Origin: Anisakis pegreffii
Taxonomy: Eukaryota; Nematoda; Chromadorea; Rhabditida; Anisakidae
Reading direction: 5' to 3'
DNA length: 64,000 nt
NCBI GenBank assembly: GCA_035041965.1
Contig: JAPYMA010000627.1
Coordinates: 27,897 to 91,896, forward strand
Made by a program: the position numbers and the translations under genes
Notes under the pieces: generated by a model
Told to the model about the DNA's origin: nothing
The model's database searches: none
The model's input: only the letters and a program-made list of their open reading frames with translations
Shown: positions 1-11,135 of the stretch, in pieces
Layout: each line of letters starts with the position of its first letter
Numbering within the stretch: the stretch's first letter is position 1

Positions 1-288
1 ATTTCGATCACTAACAAACGTTTCTATGACGGCGAATGATCAAAAAAATAGCAATGAGATTCAAAAAAGAAGTGTTTTATCAAGATTGGTATCTGGTACT
101 GGTATTGGTATTGCAAAACAAAATTGGTATCTCCCTACTTCATCGAAGTTTCTCAGTCAAAGCACATACTGTTATCAAAGTATCGAATCGGAAACTGAGA
201 AAATGATATTTAAAGATGAGAAGATTATACGAGAGGCGTAAACGGCGTTTCAAAAGAGATGAACATAAATCAGAACATACATGCTCAC

Positions 289-1129
289 ACGAATAAATAA
301 AGATTTCACCAACTTCGAATGCGACGTTACGACTTGATAGGTATCCTTCACTAAGTGCCATTTTTCGTCGTTCCACCAAAGACAAATCGGCCAACATATC
401 CATTGTCGATGCACCCTTTAATCAAAATAAACATAAATTCCTTCAATCGTCCATATTATCACCATGCAGTCATCAACTGTTATTCTCTATATTCGTAAGA
501 ATGTGCGTCTATAATTCACTCCTTACTACTAATACAAGCTTTCCACTCGTTTGTTGAAGTTACAACTACCGAAATATGACAGTATGCGGTATTTCCGTTT
601 AAAAAGAAATGAAAAGTTACGAGAACACAGCAAATCTATTTGCTTGCTTAAGTATTGGATGTGAGGCAGTAGTAAGAAAGTGACAAATCTTATGAATAAA
701 CAGAAAGCTGTCAAAAGCATTAAAATTATATAATACAATCCACTTAAATCACACAAAAAAATATTCCTATAGAACGCTATTACTTTTTTTAGAACTATTT
801 GAGTGACACTCAGTGAACCGATCTTAACTTTTTACACATTGAAATAAGGCAGACATGTCCCATACAACAAACCAATCGCATCATTTCATAAGTTAGCTGA
901 AAGTGAAAAGATTGATAAGCAATTTGAGGCACTCAAACATTCGCCAGGAAACCTAATAAGGCAGTCGCATTTTCAGTGGAACAGAATTTTAAAACTTTGA
1001 TTCACCACAGCCACACTTGAGAACAAAATAAAAATAAGAAAATCTGCGAAACATACCAAATTTTCCAGTTCGGCCGTGCACCGATCATGATGTCGCATGT
1101 CACCGAGTGACATCGCTTCGTCATCCATT
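289..1129 (-). CDS. Partial unidentified protein, first exons (gene continues off the left edge)
   Basis: Two minus-strand exons can be joined in phase. Exon 1 is 1128-1057 (24 codons, starting MDDEAMSLGDMRHHDRC) and ends at a GTATGT donor. The next recognisable exon is 415-289; it opens GAST-MDMLADLSLVERRK and ends at a GTGAGC donor in phase 1. An acceptor-like CACAG sits one base before the ATG, so the mRNA may be trans-spliced with a spliced leader. The 640-bp gap between the exons could hide another exon. The peptide is hydrophilic, rich in charged residues, without a signal peptide or membrane segment. I do not recognise the family. The rest of the gene must lie to the left of base 1. 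Confidence 0.4.
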
Positions 1130-2393
1130 CTGTGATCAGATTTGTTTCGTTGCTGAATTACGGCAGACCCGAAGCAAACTGCCTACCGCAATAAAAAGCC
1201 GAGTCAAATAAAACTGCCCTTCGAACGCATTTGAATCGACGAGTAAAGAATCAAATGTTCGTACAAATCTAAACCGTAAAATAATTGATTTATACACATA
1301 GATAAGTTCAAATGTATTCGCTGATCGCAAATGATACACAAAAATTGCGCACATATCTCTCTAAATTAATACTTAAATGAAGAAAGTTTTGGTAAAATAT
1401 CTAGAAATTGACGTTCCAACAGATCAAATCACCGTGACAAATTCGTAACCGCGGAGCTGAGAGAACAAAAAAATGGCATAGATTGTACCGTGGATGTAAG
1501 TATAAGCTGAAAACAACTCAGCTTTACTAACGAGTAAATGTTACTGTGAATATTAGAGGATAATTTTTGGAATGTTTGGGTGCATTTTAATGATCGTCGA
1601 CGCGACAGACATGTAAATGACCTACATACGTAAATACAAACGGATGAAAGTAGAAAATTAACCCCGTAAAATCACAAATAACCTCTGAATCGTCCTCTAA
1701 AGGCTGAAGTTGAACTTGCTAAAACTGAAAGTGTTCAACTAAGATATTACGAGTATTCTGGCATCCTAAAGGGCACAAATAAAATCCGAACACAATGAAG
1801 AAGTTCTATTCATTCAACAGGAAATCAACCAGAAATCATGCACAAAGCAATCTCACAACCAAAAAAACGCAACAACATTAGAAATGATCAAAGCAGAATC
1901 ATATGGAAAGGAAGCTGATAGCAAGGAAACAAATCAAAGGATCAATGATACGCGAAAAAAAAGATGTGAAATAAATAAATTAATTAAAATGAGCGCAAAA
2001 CGAAAGTATTTATGAAATGAAACGAGACGTTTGCCAGACGTGGAACAACAACTGAGCACACAACAATTCCTTCCACCATTAAGCACTAACACGTAATTAA
2101 TTAAAATTAATTAAGATACTACAAGCGTCCACACCAGAGAAGCTAGACAAAATGTGTTCAGTTCAGATCTCTCAATGTAGCGACTGCGAACCTTTCCGAA
2201 ATCTTCAGAGGAATTCATGTTGCCGAAAAAAGAACATTATTATTGTTAATTCCGATCAGCGAGTTTATTCAGCTCGGATGGAGTCTGAAAAGGTGTGAGT
2301 TTTATGTCCAAGAGTAGACTAAGAGTGTTTAAATAATGGTCACATGTCAAAAGAATCAGAGCTCTAAATCACAAGTTAAAAATATCACAAGTT
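1130..2393. other. Non-coding stretch between the left-edge gene and the inverted-repeat element
   Basis: This is AT-rich sequence with no exon that I can support on either strand. It would contain the promoter of the minus-strand gene starting at 1128. No clear repeat was seen. Confidence 0.4.
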
Positions 2394-2692
2394 GGCACTT
2401 TTTTACTTTGGGGGTATCGCACGTACAATGATAAAAACATACGCTCGCACACTACGAACGACGCTTTCACATGGACCGAGGCCACGCCTACTGCGCATGG
2501 CCTCAGCCTAAGCGTAGTCTCAGCCTAAGCCTAAGCCTGAACTCGCTTGCTAGCCCCCGTTGTGACATCGAGCGATCTGAGGCTACGCTTAGATGAGGCT
2601 GAGGTCACACTTAGGCTGAGGCCATGCGCAGTAGGCGTGGCATGTGCGGGCGTGCTTGCGTGCGACCCCTCCCCCCAAAGTAAAAAAGTGCC
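2394..2692 (+). mobile_element. MITE-like terminal-inverted-repeat element, copy 1
   Basis: The element begins GGCACTTTTTTACTTT followed by a G run and ends with the reverse complement (C run, AAAGTAAAAAAGTGCC). Inside is a second, imperfect inverted repeat built from GCCTAAG/CTTAGGC and ACTGCGCATGGC-type words, so the whole 299 bp could fold on itself. It codes for nothing convincing. Copy 2 at 25812-26071 lies in the opposite orientation and matches along its length. The flanks here share only GTT, so no clear long target duplication remains at this copy. Bases 2523-2538 read as GCCTAA units, the nematode telomere repeat on the other strand. The superfamily is unclear; the 8-bp duplication at copy 2 would fit a hAT-like or MULE-like non-autonomous element. 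Confidence 0.85.
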
Positions 2693-3520
2693 GTTAAATT
2701 TTCATTACTGCTCCCTTGAGTTGCAGAAAAATGGTATGAAATGCTGTTATCATAATATGAAAAAGCCTAACAAGCCGAAATTGGCTTATTTTCCTGAATG
2801 TGATTCATAATGTTTGCGGTACTTCACGGACGATTCTGTTGTTGCTTCGAGCGTATGTTTAGTGCTTGAATCGCCTGTATTAAAGACTGGAGCGACTGTG
2901 CTGCAATTGATTAAAATTAATAGCTAGTGGTCGCGTGTGAGTTGTACTTTTAATCGTAAGTGGTGTGTGTGGTTCAGAATTATCACTAGACTTGAGTGAT
3001 TCTACAAATTTCATTTGGGTGACTGCTTATGATGAAACTTTTAGTGTAATATTTAGTGTAACCACCACTAATGTTGACATTAGTGGTGGTTCGATTGCAA
3101 TTATCGTATGTGAGTAGTGTGCGTTAAAGTGTTATCGTATTCATTCGGTCTAGTTTGTTTGTTTTACGAGTTATTATGTCTTGACTGATGTGTTACGTAT
3201 TTGGTATTTTTCAGTGCTGTTCTAGGGTCAACATTGCTAATAAGCATATTTGTGTTTCATTAGAAGACGAAATTGACGATAAACAGTTTGAATGCTTTCC
3301 AAATTCTTTTGTGATAATGATTGCAATTTGAAAAAAGATTCGTTGTATTTTAACATATTTCTTGGCGTATTTAATTATACTTCCCGTTGTTTTATTTTGA
3401 CCATTTCTTTCATGTTATCCGAGTGGTGTCTGTGTGATTCAAAATTTTATTACGATTGAAACATGATTTTGGAAGAACGTTGAAACTGGTGATACAATTG
3501 AAAATTTCGTTGTTTTTTTA
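2693..3520. other. Upstream region of the dehydratase gene
   Basis: No coding exon is seen. It holds a short perfect hairpin at 3060-3091. If the downstream gene is trans-spliced, its promoter and outron lie here. Confidence 0.4.
3060..3091. repeat. Short perfect inverted repeat (14-bp arms, 4-base loop)
   Basis: The left arm AACCACCACTAATG (3060-3073) and its exact reverse complement (3078-3091) flank the loop TTGA. It lies about 430 bp upstream of the dehydratase gene, outside any exon. Confidence 0.8.
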
Positions 3521-3523
3521 CAG
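3514..3523 (+). promoter_or_regulatory. Probable spliced-leader (trans-splice) acceptor of the dehydratase gene
   Basis: A T-run ending in ACAG stands 14 bases before the start codon at 3538, with no upstream coding exon. In nematodes this arrangement usually marks a trans-splice site, although a 5'-UTR intron would look the same. Confidence 0.55.
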
Positions 3524-3537
3524 CATCGTGTTGAACA

Positions 3538-5645
3538 ATGGCATTAGCACGTCCATACCTCATCGGTTACAACACAATACAAGTGCTTGGGTATATCGTT
3601 TTAAACGAATATTTCTCAATTTATTAATGCCCATTGATATTATCAAATTTAACCTTAAATAACGGATGATTGCTCAACTTACAAATCAATCTTAATCATT
3701 CATTATTCAGTTCAGTTGATTTTAAGAATGCTGATGAATTTCGCGTTTCGACTGTAAAATAGTGTATTTGTTCAATTTTCAGATGGGGTTTGATATTGTG
3801 GAAAACACTGCTGGGCCTGGTCGGTGGAATGAGCTATTCAAAAATATATGAGAGTGTTGAACTCGAATTGCAAATCTTCCAAACGGCAGCCATTCTAGAG
3901 GTTTGAAACTGATCAGTTCGGTCATTATTAAACATCAGTTACGATTGCTTACATGGGTAGCGAAGAAATAATTGTGACCAGGAGAAGTCACTCTTTTGTT
4001 TGTTCTCAGAATTCTTATTAGCAATCCAATCTGATTATTTGTTGCTTATCTGAGTTCATGTGCTCTGAATATGAATTGGTTGAGATAAAATACTTTGATC
4101 CATTAAGCCGCAGTAGATATGTTCTCTTTTTTGTGTTTTTTTTTCAACTGCAGAATTCAGTTATGAGCCATTAGAGTACTGATGTAACTGAGGAACCTTT
4201 CTTATGCATGGTCATAATTGCGCAGGCGCAGTGAAAGTGTTGTCATCATAAAAATGTCAGTTTGGATGAAAAAATTCCGTTTTTGTGCGTGGAATAAACG
4301 TGTCTTTTGGGACTTAGCTGAAAACTGTATTTCTCTTTCGTTGTGTCATCATGAAGGTATCTTTATAAAAAGAGTCCGTCACGAGTTTAGTACTGATTTT
4401 CATTAACGATTCAGATAGTTCACGCAGCGATCGGTATCGTTCGTTCACCAGTTGGAACAACTGCAATCCAAGTCTTCTCTCGTGTCACCGTCGTTTGGAT
4501 GGTCCTTTACAAAGTTGTTTCGGTATGCTTTTCATCGATCATCTCCCACATCATTTCACATTTTAATGTTAATAGTTTGAATTTCATTAGAAGCATAAAT
4601 CAATTTCACTCATAGGGAAAAAATTTTCTTTTATTTCAAATGCCTCCTCTTCATGTTCTCTCTTTATTCATCTGTTTTTGGTTCGATTTTCGTTTGTATT
4701 CATATTTGTTGTCATAAACAAACTGACGATGTAGTTTTGGAGGCTCGTGACAGCATCGGTGTGCCGATGCTTTTATTGGCATGGTCAATCACTGAAGTTG
4801 TCAGATACAGTTACTATGCGCTCTCGTTGATTAACTCTGTGCCAAGATTACTCGTATGGATGAGGTGAATGTTTATTTGCAATTTTTTTCCATTTATCTT
4901 CCAACTTGATTTCGTTTTTCTTTTCCAATTATACGAATTCCTCGAAGAGAACATATTTTCATTTTCATGCTAGATTGCATGGTGTTACTGGATGGTTATT
5001 TTTTCAGGTATACATTTTTCATCATCCTTTACCCGATGGGTGCATCTGGAGAGGTTTTCACAATGTTTGCTGCACTACCTGAGGTTTTCATATTTTCTTG
5101 TTTGTTTGATTGCCTTTTGGCCAGTTTTGTGAATTCAAAAATTGATAATTTCTAGCAGAATTCGACCGTTTAACGTTCATATTAAGCTTCTACTTCAGTG
5201 TTCAGTTTCGTGTTTGCAGTCCTAATGTAATGAAATTTCAGGTAGCTCTGAGGAAACATTTCACGATTGAAATGCCAAATGCGGCCAATGTGGCATTCTC
5301 ATTTTGGTGGTATCTGATTGGACTTATACTCTTCTATGTTCCGGGTATTTATTGAACCATTGTTGAAATTATTATTTACGTATTTCGTTGAAATTATGAT
5401 TTCCACGTATCTTCTTGCTTCTTGAAAAAGTTAACTTTTCTCTTCGTTCAATTTCTTGAAAATTCGTTTTCTACCCTAAATGCGCAGTGTTCCTTGAAGT
5501 GCATTTGGCATCAATTGCTTTTCATATTCGGTACTTTGTTGTTCTAATTAATACGTCAACTGCAGGTTTCCCTCAGATGTATTTTTACATGTTCGGTCAA
5601 CGAAAGAAGGTTCTTACAAGAGACGCCGAGAAAAAACTTGAATGA
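3538..5645 (+). CDS. hacd: Very-long-chain (3R)-3-hydroxyacyl-CoA dehydratase (HACD/PTPLA family)
   Basis: The product is the ER membrane enzyme that removes water from 3-hydroxyacyl-CoA, the third step of very-long-chain fatty acid elongation. Seven exons join in phase to give 219 aa: 3538-3590, 3783-3900, 4415-4522, 4743-4864, 5008-5083, 5242-5344 and 5566-5645 (stop TGA). The chain is strongly hydrophobic with six or so membrane segments, as in the family. The signature RYTFFIILYPMGASGE is intact: the catalytic Tyr (of YP) and Glu (of GE) are seven residues apart, as in yeast Phs1 Y149/E156. It continues with LPEVALRKHF and ends with PGFPQMYFYMFGQRKKVL, typical of animal HACD1/2 proteins, and then a Lys-rich tail (EKKLE) that could act in ER retention. 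The ATG directly follows a T-run/CAG acceptor. The least certain junction is the acceptor at 4742 (TTTTGGAG), chosen by phase and by fit to the family. Confidence 0.93.
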
Positions 5646-7370
5646 TTCAAATGAATGCCAAGATTGGTGTGTTGCACTATCGCAACCCAGTTCAAAACTG
5701 TTAATGAAATAGAACTTTGTACTTTTGTTTCTCGATGTTCAGAACTTGTTCGTGCAGGTACATCAAGAGTATTATGAAAGTTTTCAGTTCTGAGCATCCG
5801 AAAATTTTGTTGTGTCGTTGATTACATTTGAAGTCTCAGTGTATTATTAGATAATTGTCCCTTGCACTTGTTGTTATCATCAATCGGACCATTTCTTATC
5901 ATTGCGAACGGCAACGTTCTCAGATATTGTGTTCTCATTTCAGTTTCAATACCAAAAAATACTCAATGTGGTGATAGATTCACCACAATTGATTATTTGT
6001 TATTAGTGAAGTGATGAATTTTAGTTTCCGGTTTGATGCGATAGATTGCTGTTTTTAGGTGTTTCTTCATTGTATTGATCCATTTTCAACACATTTCGCG
6101 TGTATGAGTATGCGGCGTTTTTGATGTTTTGACTTTGTGTCCCTATGCTCGATTCACTTTTTTTCCAAAAACATTGTTATTTTTCGATTACATCCAGCCA
6201 ATTTACATTATTCGTAAAAACTTTTAGCTCGTTGACATGATCTGACATCAGTCCAGTTCTTCTTTCGTCGTCGACATTTATTCAGTCCGTTGTTGACATT
6301 CTCTCATTGTTGCCAATTGTTATTGATTTTCATTGTGCATTTGATAATTGCCATAAGTTATTTTTTGGTTGAAGATTGTTCGATCAGTAACTGTGATAAT
6401 AAGTAGATTTTAATTCGCTCGTTTCGTCGCTATCACATTTCGTCGTTTCATCTGAAGTAGTGCTTGCTGTTATTGTAGGCAAAAGAATACAGATTCGAAA
6501 TCACATTTTTCAATTTCACTCGTTTGTTTGAGAACAACACATACGCGATCATTAGAACTCTGTTGAAGTAACCGAAATGAGGTATTCAGAATTTTTAAAA
6601 AATTAAATGACAAACTCAATGACATATTAAACATGACAGTTAAAACGAATGAGAAATTCGCAAACTCAATGTCGAATCAGCATGAAAAAGTTAATTGAAA
6701 AACAGCTCAGTGATAAATTAAACAAAACAATGAATATGGACGTCTCCAACTTATGAAGTTCCACTTATTCAATGTCGTATTGACAATCGCATAGTCGTGT
6801 CCTTCATATCAGTCGAAACATTAAATCTTATTATAAATTCAATTAAAAACCGGATCCGATTAAGTCATATTAATTTCGAAACATTTTTAATACACATTAT
6901 TAAACGTTTAATATACGCCGAAAAAGTTTTTAATACAACACATTATTAGGTTGTTTGGATGGTGTGGATCATAGGTACATGTAGCATACAGATTTTGATA
7001 TGTTCTACAAGTTGATGATGAAGTTTTGAATTTTGTTTGCTTACCCAGTATTACACATCATCACTTGTTTGATATGGTATTACGAAATGAACTTTTAAAT
7101 GTTTATTTACTGGATGGAAAATGAGTGTTAACTAACTCAATGATATGGCAGGACTCAGCTCAAAGAGGCAATTAGAGGATCTGTGAGTGACAATTGCTCT
7201 ATTTTTGAAACTTAGCTGGAAACCAGCTTCCATATGGATCCACTTGTCTGATTAATGAAGTTCTCGCTTATCGAATGAAGGATGATGGTTCAAGTTTGGT
7301 TAGTGCCGAATAACAGTAATGAAACGTTGCGCTTGAAACGTTTGACGATACACTCTGGGAGTGGACATTT
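5646..7370. other. Intergenic stretch between dehydratase and SEC14-like genes
   Basis: About 1.7 kb of AT-rich sequence. No exon, RNA gene or clear repeat was found on either strand. It should hold the 3' end of the first gene and the promoter of the second. Confidence 0.4.
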
Positions 7371-7373
7371 CAG
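7364..7373 (+). promoter_or_regulatory. Probable trans-splice acceptor of the SEC14-like gene
   Basis: The acceptor ACATTTCAG ends at 7373, 11 bases before the ATG at 7385, with no coding exon upstream. This fits a spliced-leader addition site. Confidence 0.5.
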
Positions 7374-7384
7374 ACTGGCAAACA

Positions 7385-10300
7385 ATGGAGTCTGGTAAAA
7401 ATGGCGTATCAACTTCTGTGCTCTGCGGATCGTTGATCACGAATGAGGAACGAAAGGAAATCGCTGGGTTGAGTGCAGTGATGAAGAATATTCTGCAAAA
7501 GTGTCCCGCATATGATACTGATTTTGCGTTACTGCGGTGGTTACGAGCTTGTGACCATGACCGAGGTAATCCTACCTCATCCTCTTGCATAAACAGCAAT
7601 ATTTGTTGCTTGATGAATTTATTGCGCAGTTGATGAACAACCACAGAAAACTATCAATAATGTGAATTGACCGTTACGAGGAATTTCTGAAATGTATCAA
7701 CCACGATAATTCGAACAAACTTTAGTTTCGAAGTAAGATACTCAAAAATGTGAAGCATTTTTGATATGAAAACTGAACTGACTTACCTTGCGATTAACTT
7801 GCGACCTTTCTTCGCTCTCTATGTGTGCGCAGGTCAACCGATTTCCATGTTATTCTATGTTGTGCATTTCTATAGACATATTCCCGCACCTGTTCGATTT
7901 CTGTTTTATCCAGTTGAATTGTATCTTGTACACAATAGGAGTTTCGCATCCATTTGGTCTTTTTCAGATTCATTTCCAGGCCCACTTTTTTGGAGTTTAT
8001 CATTAGCTAACGTAAGTCACTTTTGAGATCCTTTGGGTTTGTGGCTACTAATACGCAGTTGTCTGCGAAGAGTAAATGAGATAGTATTTCACCATCTATT
8101 TTTATTCCCCATTTGAATTTCATGTTTCTGAAGAGTTCTTCTAGTGTTGTTGCAAATAGTTTAGGAGATAATGTGTCTCCTTGTCGCACTCCTTTGTTAA
8201 TTTTTATAGGGCATCTTTCTGAGAGTATTTTTATTTCGGTGGAACATCCTGTGTTTATTAATTTTATCATTTCGACATATTTTGCGTTGACGCCGGCCTC
8301 ATGCAGAGCGTTAATCACGGCTGCGTTCAACTGAATCGAAAGCTTTTCGATAATCTACAAATGCAAGGCACAGAGGGATTTGGTATTCTTTGCTGTGAAC
8401 TGACTTAAGACGCATAAATTTCAAGTTTAATCTTAATCAGTTATTATGCGATGAATACGATTAACTTTATGCTTCACTGGATTTTATGCAAGAGGATGAG
8501 GTCGATACATTAGCGATTTTCTTAGGTTGGTTGAATGAGTCATTTATAATACGGAAGGATATGATTATATGTCAGAAGGCGAAATGAAACTGATCAATGC
8601 GATGAGTGGTAATGAAACACTGAGTGGATTTGATGGTAACTTGTAAAGAGCGATAAGATTTTCAGAGAAGACCGTTGAGCAGATGAGTTGGGCACTGAAT
8701 GCGTTATCTTGTCTTCATATTCTCGACAAAGATTTGAGCACAATTCCAAAGATAAATCAGCAAATGAATGCCGTCACACCGCTGAGTGCGTACTTTCCAG
8801 GTGAAGCGATCAAATTTCCATTCGAAAATTTCTTATGTACGCGCATCAAAATAAAGCTCAAAAGATACATATGATCGCTTATAATGAGACATTAACAAAC
8901 GAAATCATATCAATTGACGGTACGTTCATCATATTCTGAATCTTACGAGAAGAATCTCAATTGAGGTGGCATAATCGGAACAGATAAACATGGTAATGTG
9001 TTGGTAATGAACGGAATTGGTGATTTGAAACCGCGACAATTGCTACACTGTACGACGAACGCCGATTTCTTTATTGCCGCACTCACTGAAGGTGAAGGCA
9101 TTCAGACGCTGCTAAGGTTGCTCATGTCACTTATATTCGAACCGAACTTATGAATGACTCGTTAACACCTCAATGCACAAACGATAAAAGGTTCAAACTC
9201 AGTCGGTGTGATACGAGCTTTGGAAATACGAAATTATTTTGTGATTGAGCAAACATACGCATAAGATTGTGAGAATGAATACGTTTCATCAAACAGTCTT
9301 TAATTTAGAGCCGAGGAAGAGAAACGTAACCGTAAATTGGGAGTTGTTATGGTGACCGACCTCAGTGGTTATTCACTGGAGCTAGTCGCATCGTTAACTG
9401 CCATTAAAATATATTTGAATTTGCTGACACTCGCTCAGGTCAGTATTCATGATACTTACGGCGAAATACGACTCAGCCAGAATATTCCATTGACTAAAAA
9501 CCATTCGGATGTGATTTCCATGTTTTTTGGAAAAGAAAGCTTTTTAAGAGGGATCTGTTTGCTGGATGAGGAATTATGCAAGGGATTACGATGTTCATAT
9601 TATGAAAAACAAATGAAGTTTCAATGAAATAGAAAAACAAATGAATAAATCTGAATCTTGCTAAACTATTTTGATGGATGTATCAATGGAATTTTCAGCG
9701 AGCTTTCGTAGATACCGCAGTAAAAATATATGTGATCAATGTTCCATCGGCAGTACAAACCATATGGACAATGATGAAGAAAGTACTTACTCAAGTAAGT
9801 TTATAGTGATTACAGTTAATCTTTGTAAACCTTAAACACTCTAAGGTGAATTGCGATTGAACTGAAACTTTGATTGTTGGCTGTTAAAATGTATTACCCA
9901 CTTAGCCATTTATAAATTCAGGATACAATCGAAAAAATTGAAATAGTTGGTAACGATTGGAAAGAGCTGTTAATCAGGAATCATGGCGCAGAAAACATTC
10001 CAGAACGTTGGGGAGGTACATTAAAGGAATCGTATGTAAAGGAGGCAAAGGTCTTAACTGACGAATTGAGGTATACTCTTCTAACTTGGAATGTGCGGTG
10101 AAGTAAGTGTGATTATCAATCAATACAAACTGAAAAATATCGAAGAAATAGTGAATGAACAACACATTGTTCAAACATGACGAACGTTCGCTGACTGAAA
10201 TTACAGAGGCGAAATCTTTGCTAAGTGAAAAAATTATGCGTGCATCGAAATAGGACGATAAAAGTTGTGTGGAAAGTGAATAATCTTCTGAATAAGAATA

Positions 10301-10904
10301 AAATAAATTTCAGAGAAACATTTCAACCGAAACGTTGCGCGTTCGATGAACTCGAGAAGGTGACCGTAAACGCACGTTCTGTTGTTAAAATTCCGATCAG
10401 AGTCAATTCAGCTGGCACTAAACTCTCGTGGTATTTCGAATGTGTTTCAGGAGCGATCGACTTTTGCGTTTTGCACAATGGTAATGAGGTAGGTAACTCT
10501 CTCATTTGATGGCATACTCTTGCTTTGTTGAGACATCGCTTAATGCCCGCTCACTCATCCTATCCACAATCAACTTCTACGTAAAACTGATTGTGAGCAC
10601 ATTTCGCCATTTTCGGACAGTTCACTGAGATTTTAATCGAACTACTCAGTTGTAGCGCAGCGGTTCAGCAAGGATCTCCTATTTAAAGAAAAAAGTCGAA
10701 AAAGTAGGTCAAATTGATTTTTGCTTCAAATTTCAGGTTTGGCCAATGTTCCGACTGTTTACCGAGTTTGCACCCGAATTTCATCATATACATTGTGCTG
10801 AGTCTGGGCAATACGAGCTGGTGTTTGACAATAAACACAGCGTATTTCGAAGTAAACAAATCCGATACAAAGTCGATTTGAGTAACGAAGAGGAGTCCTC
10901 TTAA
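7385..10904 (+). CDS. SEC14-like protein with CRAL-TRIO and GOLD domains
   Basis: This is a cytosolic lipid-binding/exchange protein of the SEC14L type (C. elegans CTG/CGR-1 class), thought to act in phosphoinositide and membrane-trafficking functions. Eight exons join in phase to 394 aa: 7385-7565, 8666-8800, 8966-9116, 9309-9438, 9699-9794, 9922-10070, 10314-10488 and 10737-10904. The N-terminal CRAL-TRIO-N helix region contains CPAYDTDFALLRWLRAC (about residues 44-60). The lipid-binding domain follows, with KLGVVMVTDLSGYSLE, IYVINVPSAVQTIW and GNDWKELL...ENIPERWGGTL. The C-terminal GOLD domain runs from NARSVVKIPIRVNSAG to YELVFDNKHSVFRSK. An RTE fragment sits in intron 1. A cryptic exon-like piece at 10206-10250 is skipped because it gives a stop. 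AATAAA at 11105-11110 is a possible poly(A) signal. Confidence 0.93.
7794..8400 (-). mobile_element. Decayed RTE-type LINE reverse transcriptase fragment in intron 1 of the SEC14-like gene
   Basis: Read on the minus strand, this encodes reverse transcriptase blocks: IPLCLAFVDYRKAFDSVE (block A), then after a frame break ALHEAGVNAKYVEMIKLI, the GVRQGDTLSPKLF block and LLFADN, followed by KKTKWMRNSYCVQDTIQLD. These order and spacing match RTE-clade non-LTR elements. The catalytic motif FADD is changed to FADN, and there is at least one frameshift, so it cannot be active. Neither the endonuclease domain nor a clear 3' tail was seen. It was probably inserted long ago and lies antisense within the host intron. 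Confidence 0.85.
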
Positions 10905-11135
10905 GAACGACGCACTTTCCATCTTCTTACCGAAAGTATTCGTAAACAAGTTCCCAAACAGATGTGCGATGCAAGAAGTCATGTAATTTTAAATGATTGA
11001 TTGATGATGCAATTATTGGATCAACATAACAACAAATCGGCCCAGTTGCCCAATTTCGCCATTGCCGAAATGCTTCATTCACTGTATAATCGAATGAAGA
11101 TTTGAATAAAATTCACAGCAACACCAAAATCGACA
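10905..11135. other. Short tail-to-tail intergenic spacer
   Basis: The SEC14-like stop (10904) and the TRM13 stop (11136) face each other across 231 bp. It contains AATAAA at 11105-11110 for the plus-strand transcript. Confidence 0.6.

Noticed and set aside
8007..8330. 107-codon reverse transcriptase frame as a host gene
   Set aside because: It is a fragment of a non-LTR element with mutated active site, a frameshift just upstream and no start, so it is listed as a mobile element only.
10206..10250. Exon-like piece after a TTACAG acceptor in the SEC14-like gene
   Set aside because: Including it gives a stop in the required phase, whereas joining 10070 directly to 10314 keeps the frame and the family alignment.
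10645..10735. Possible tRNA: TAGCGCAGCGG resembles an A box
   Set aside because: No matching B box (GGTTCRANTCC) at the right distance and no cloverleaf arms; it lies in the last intron of the SEC14-like gene.
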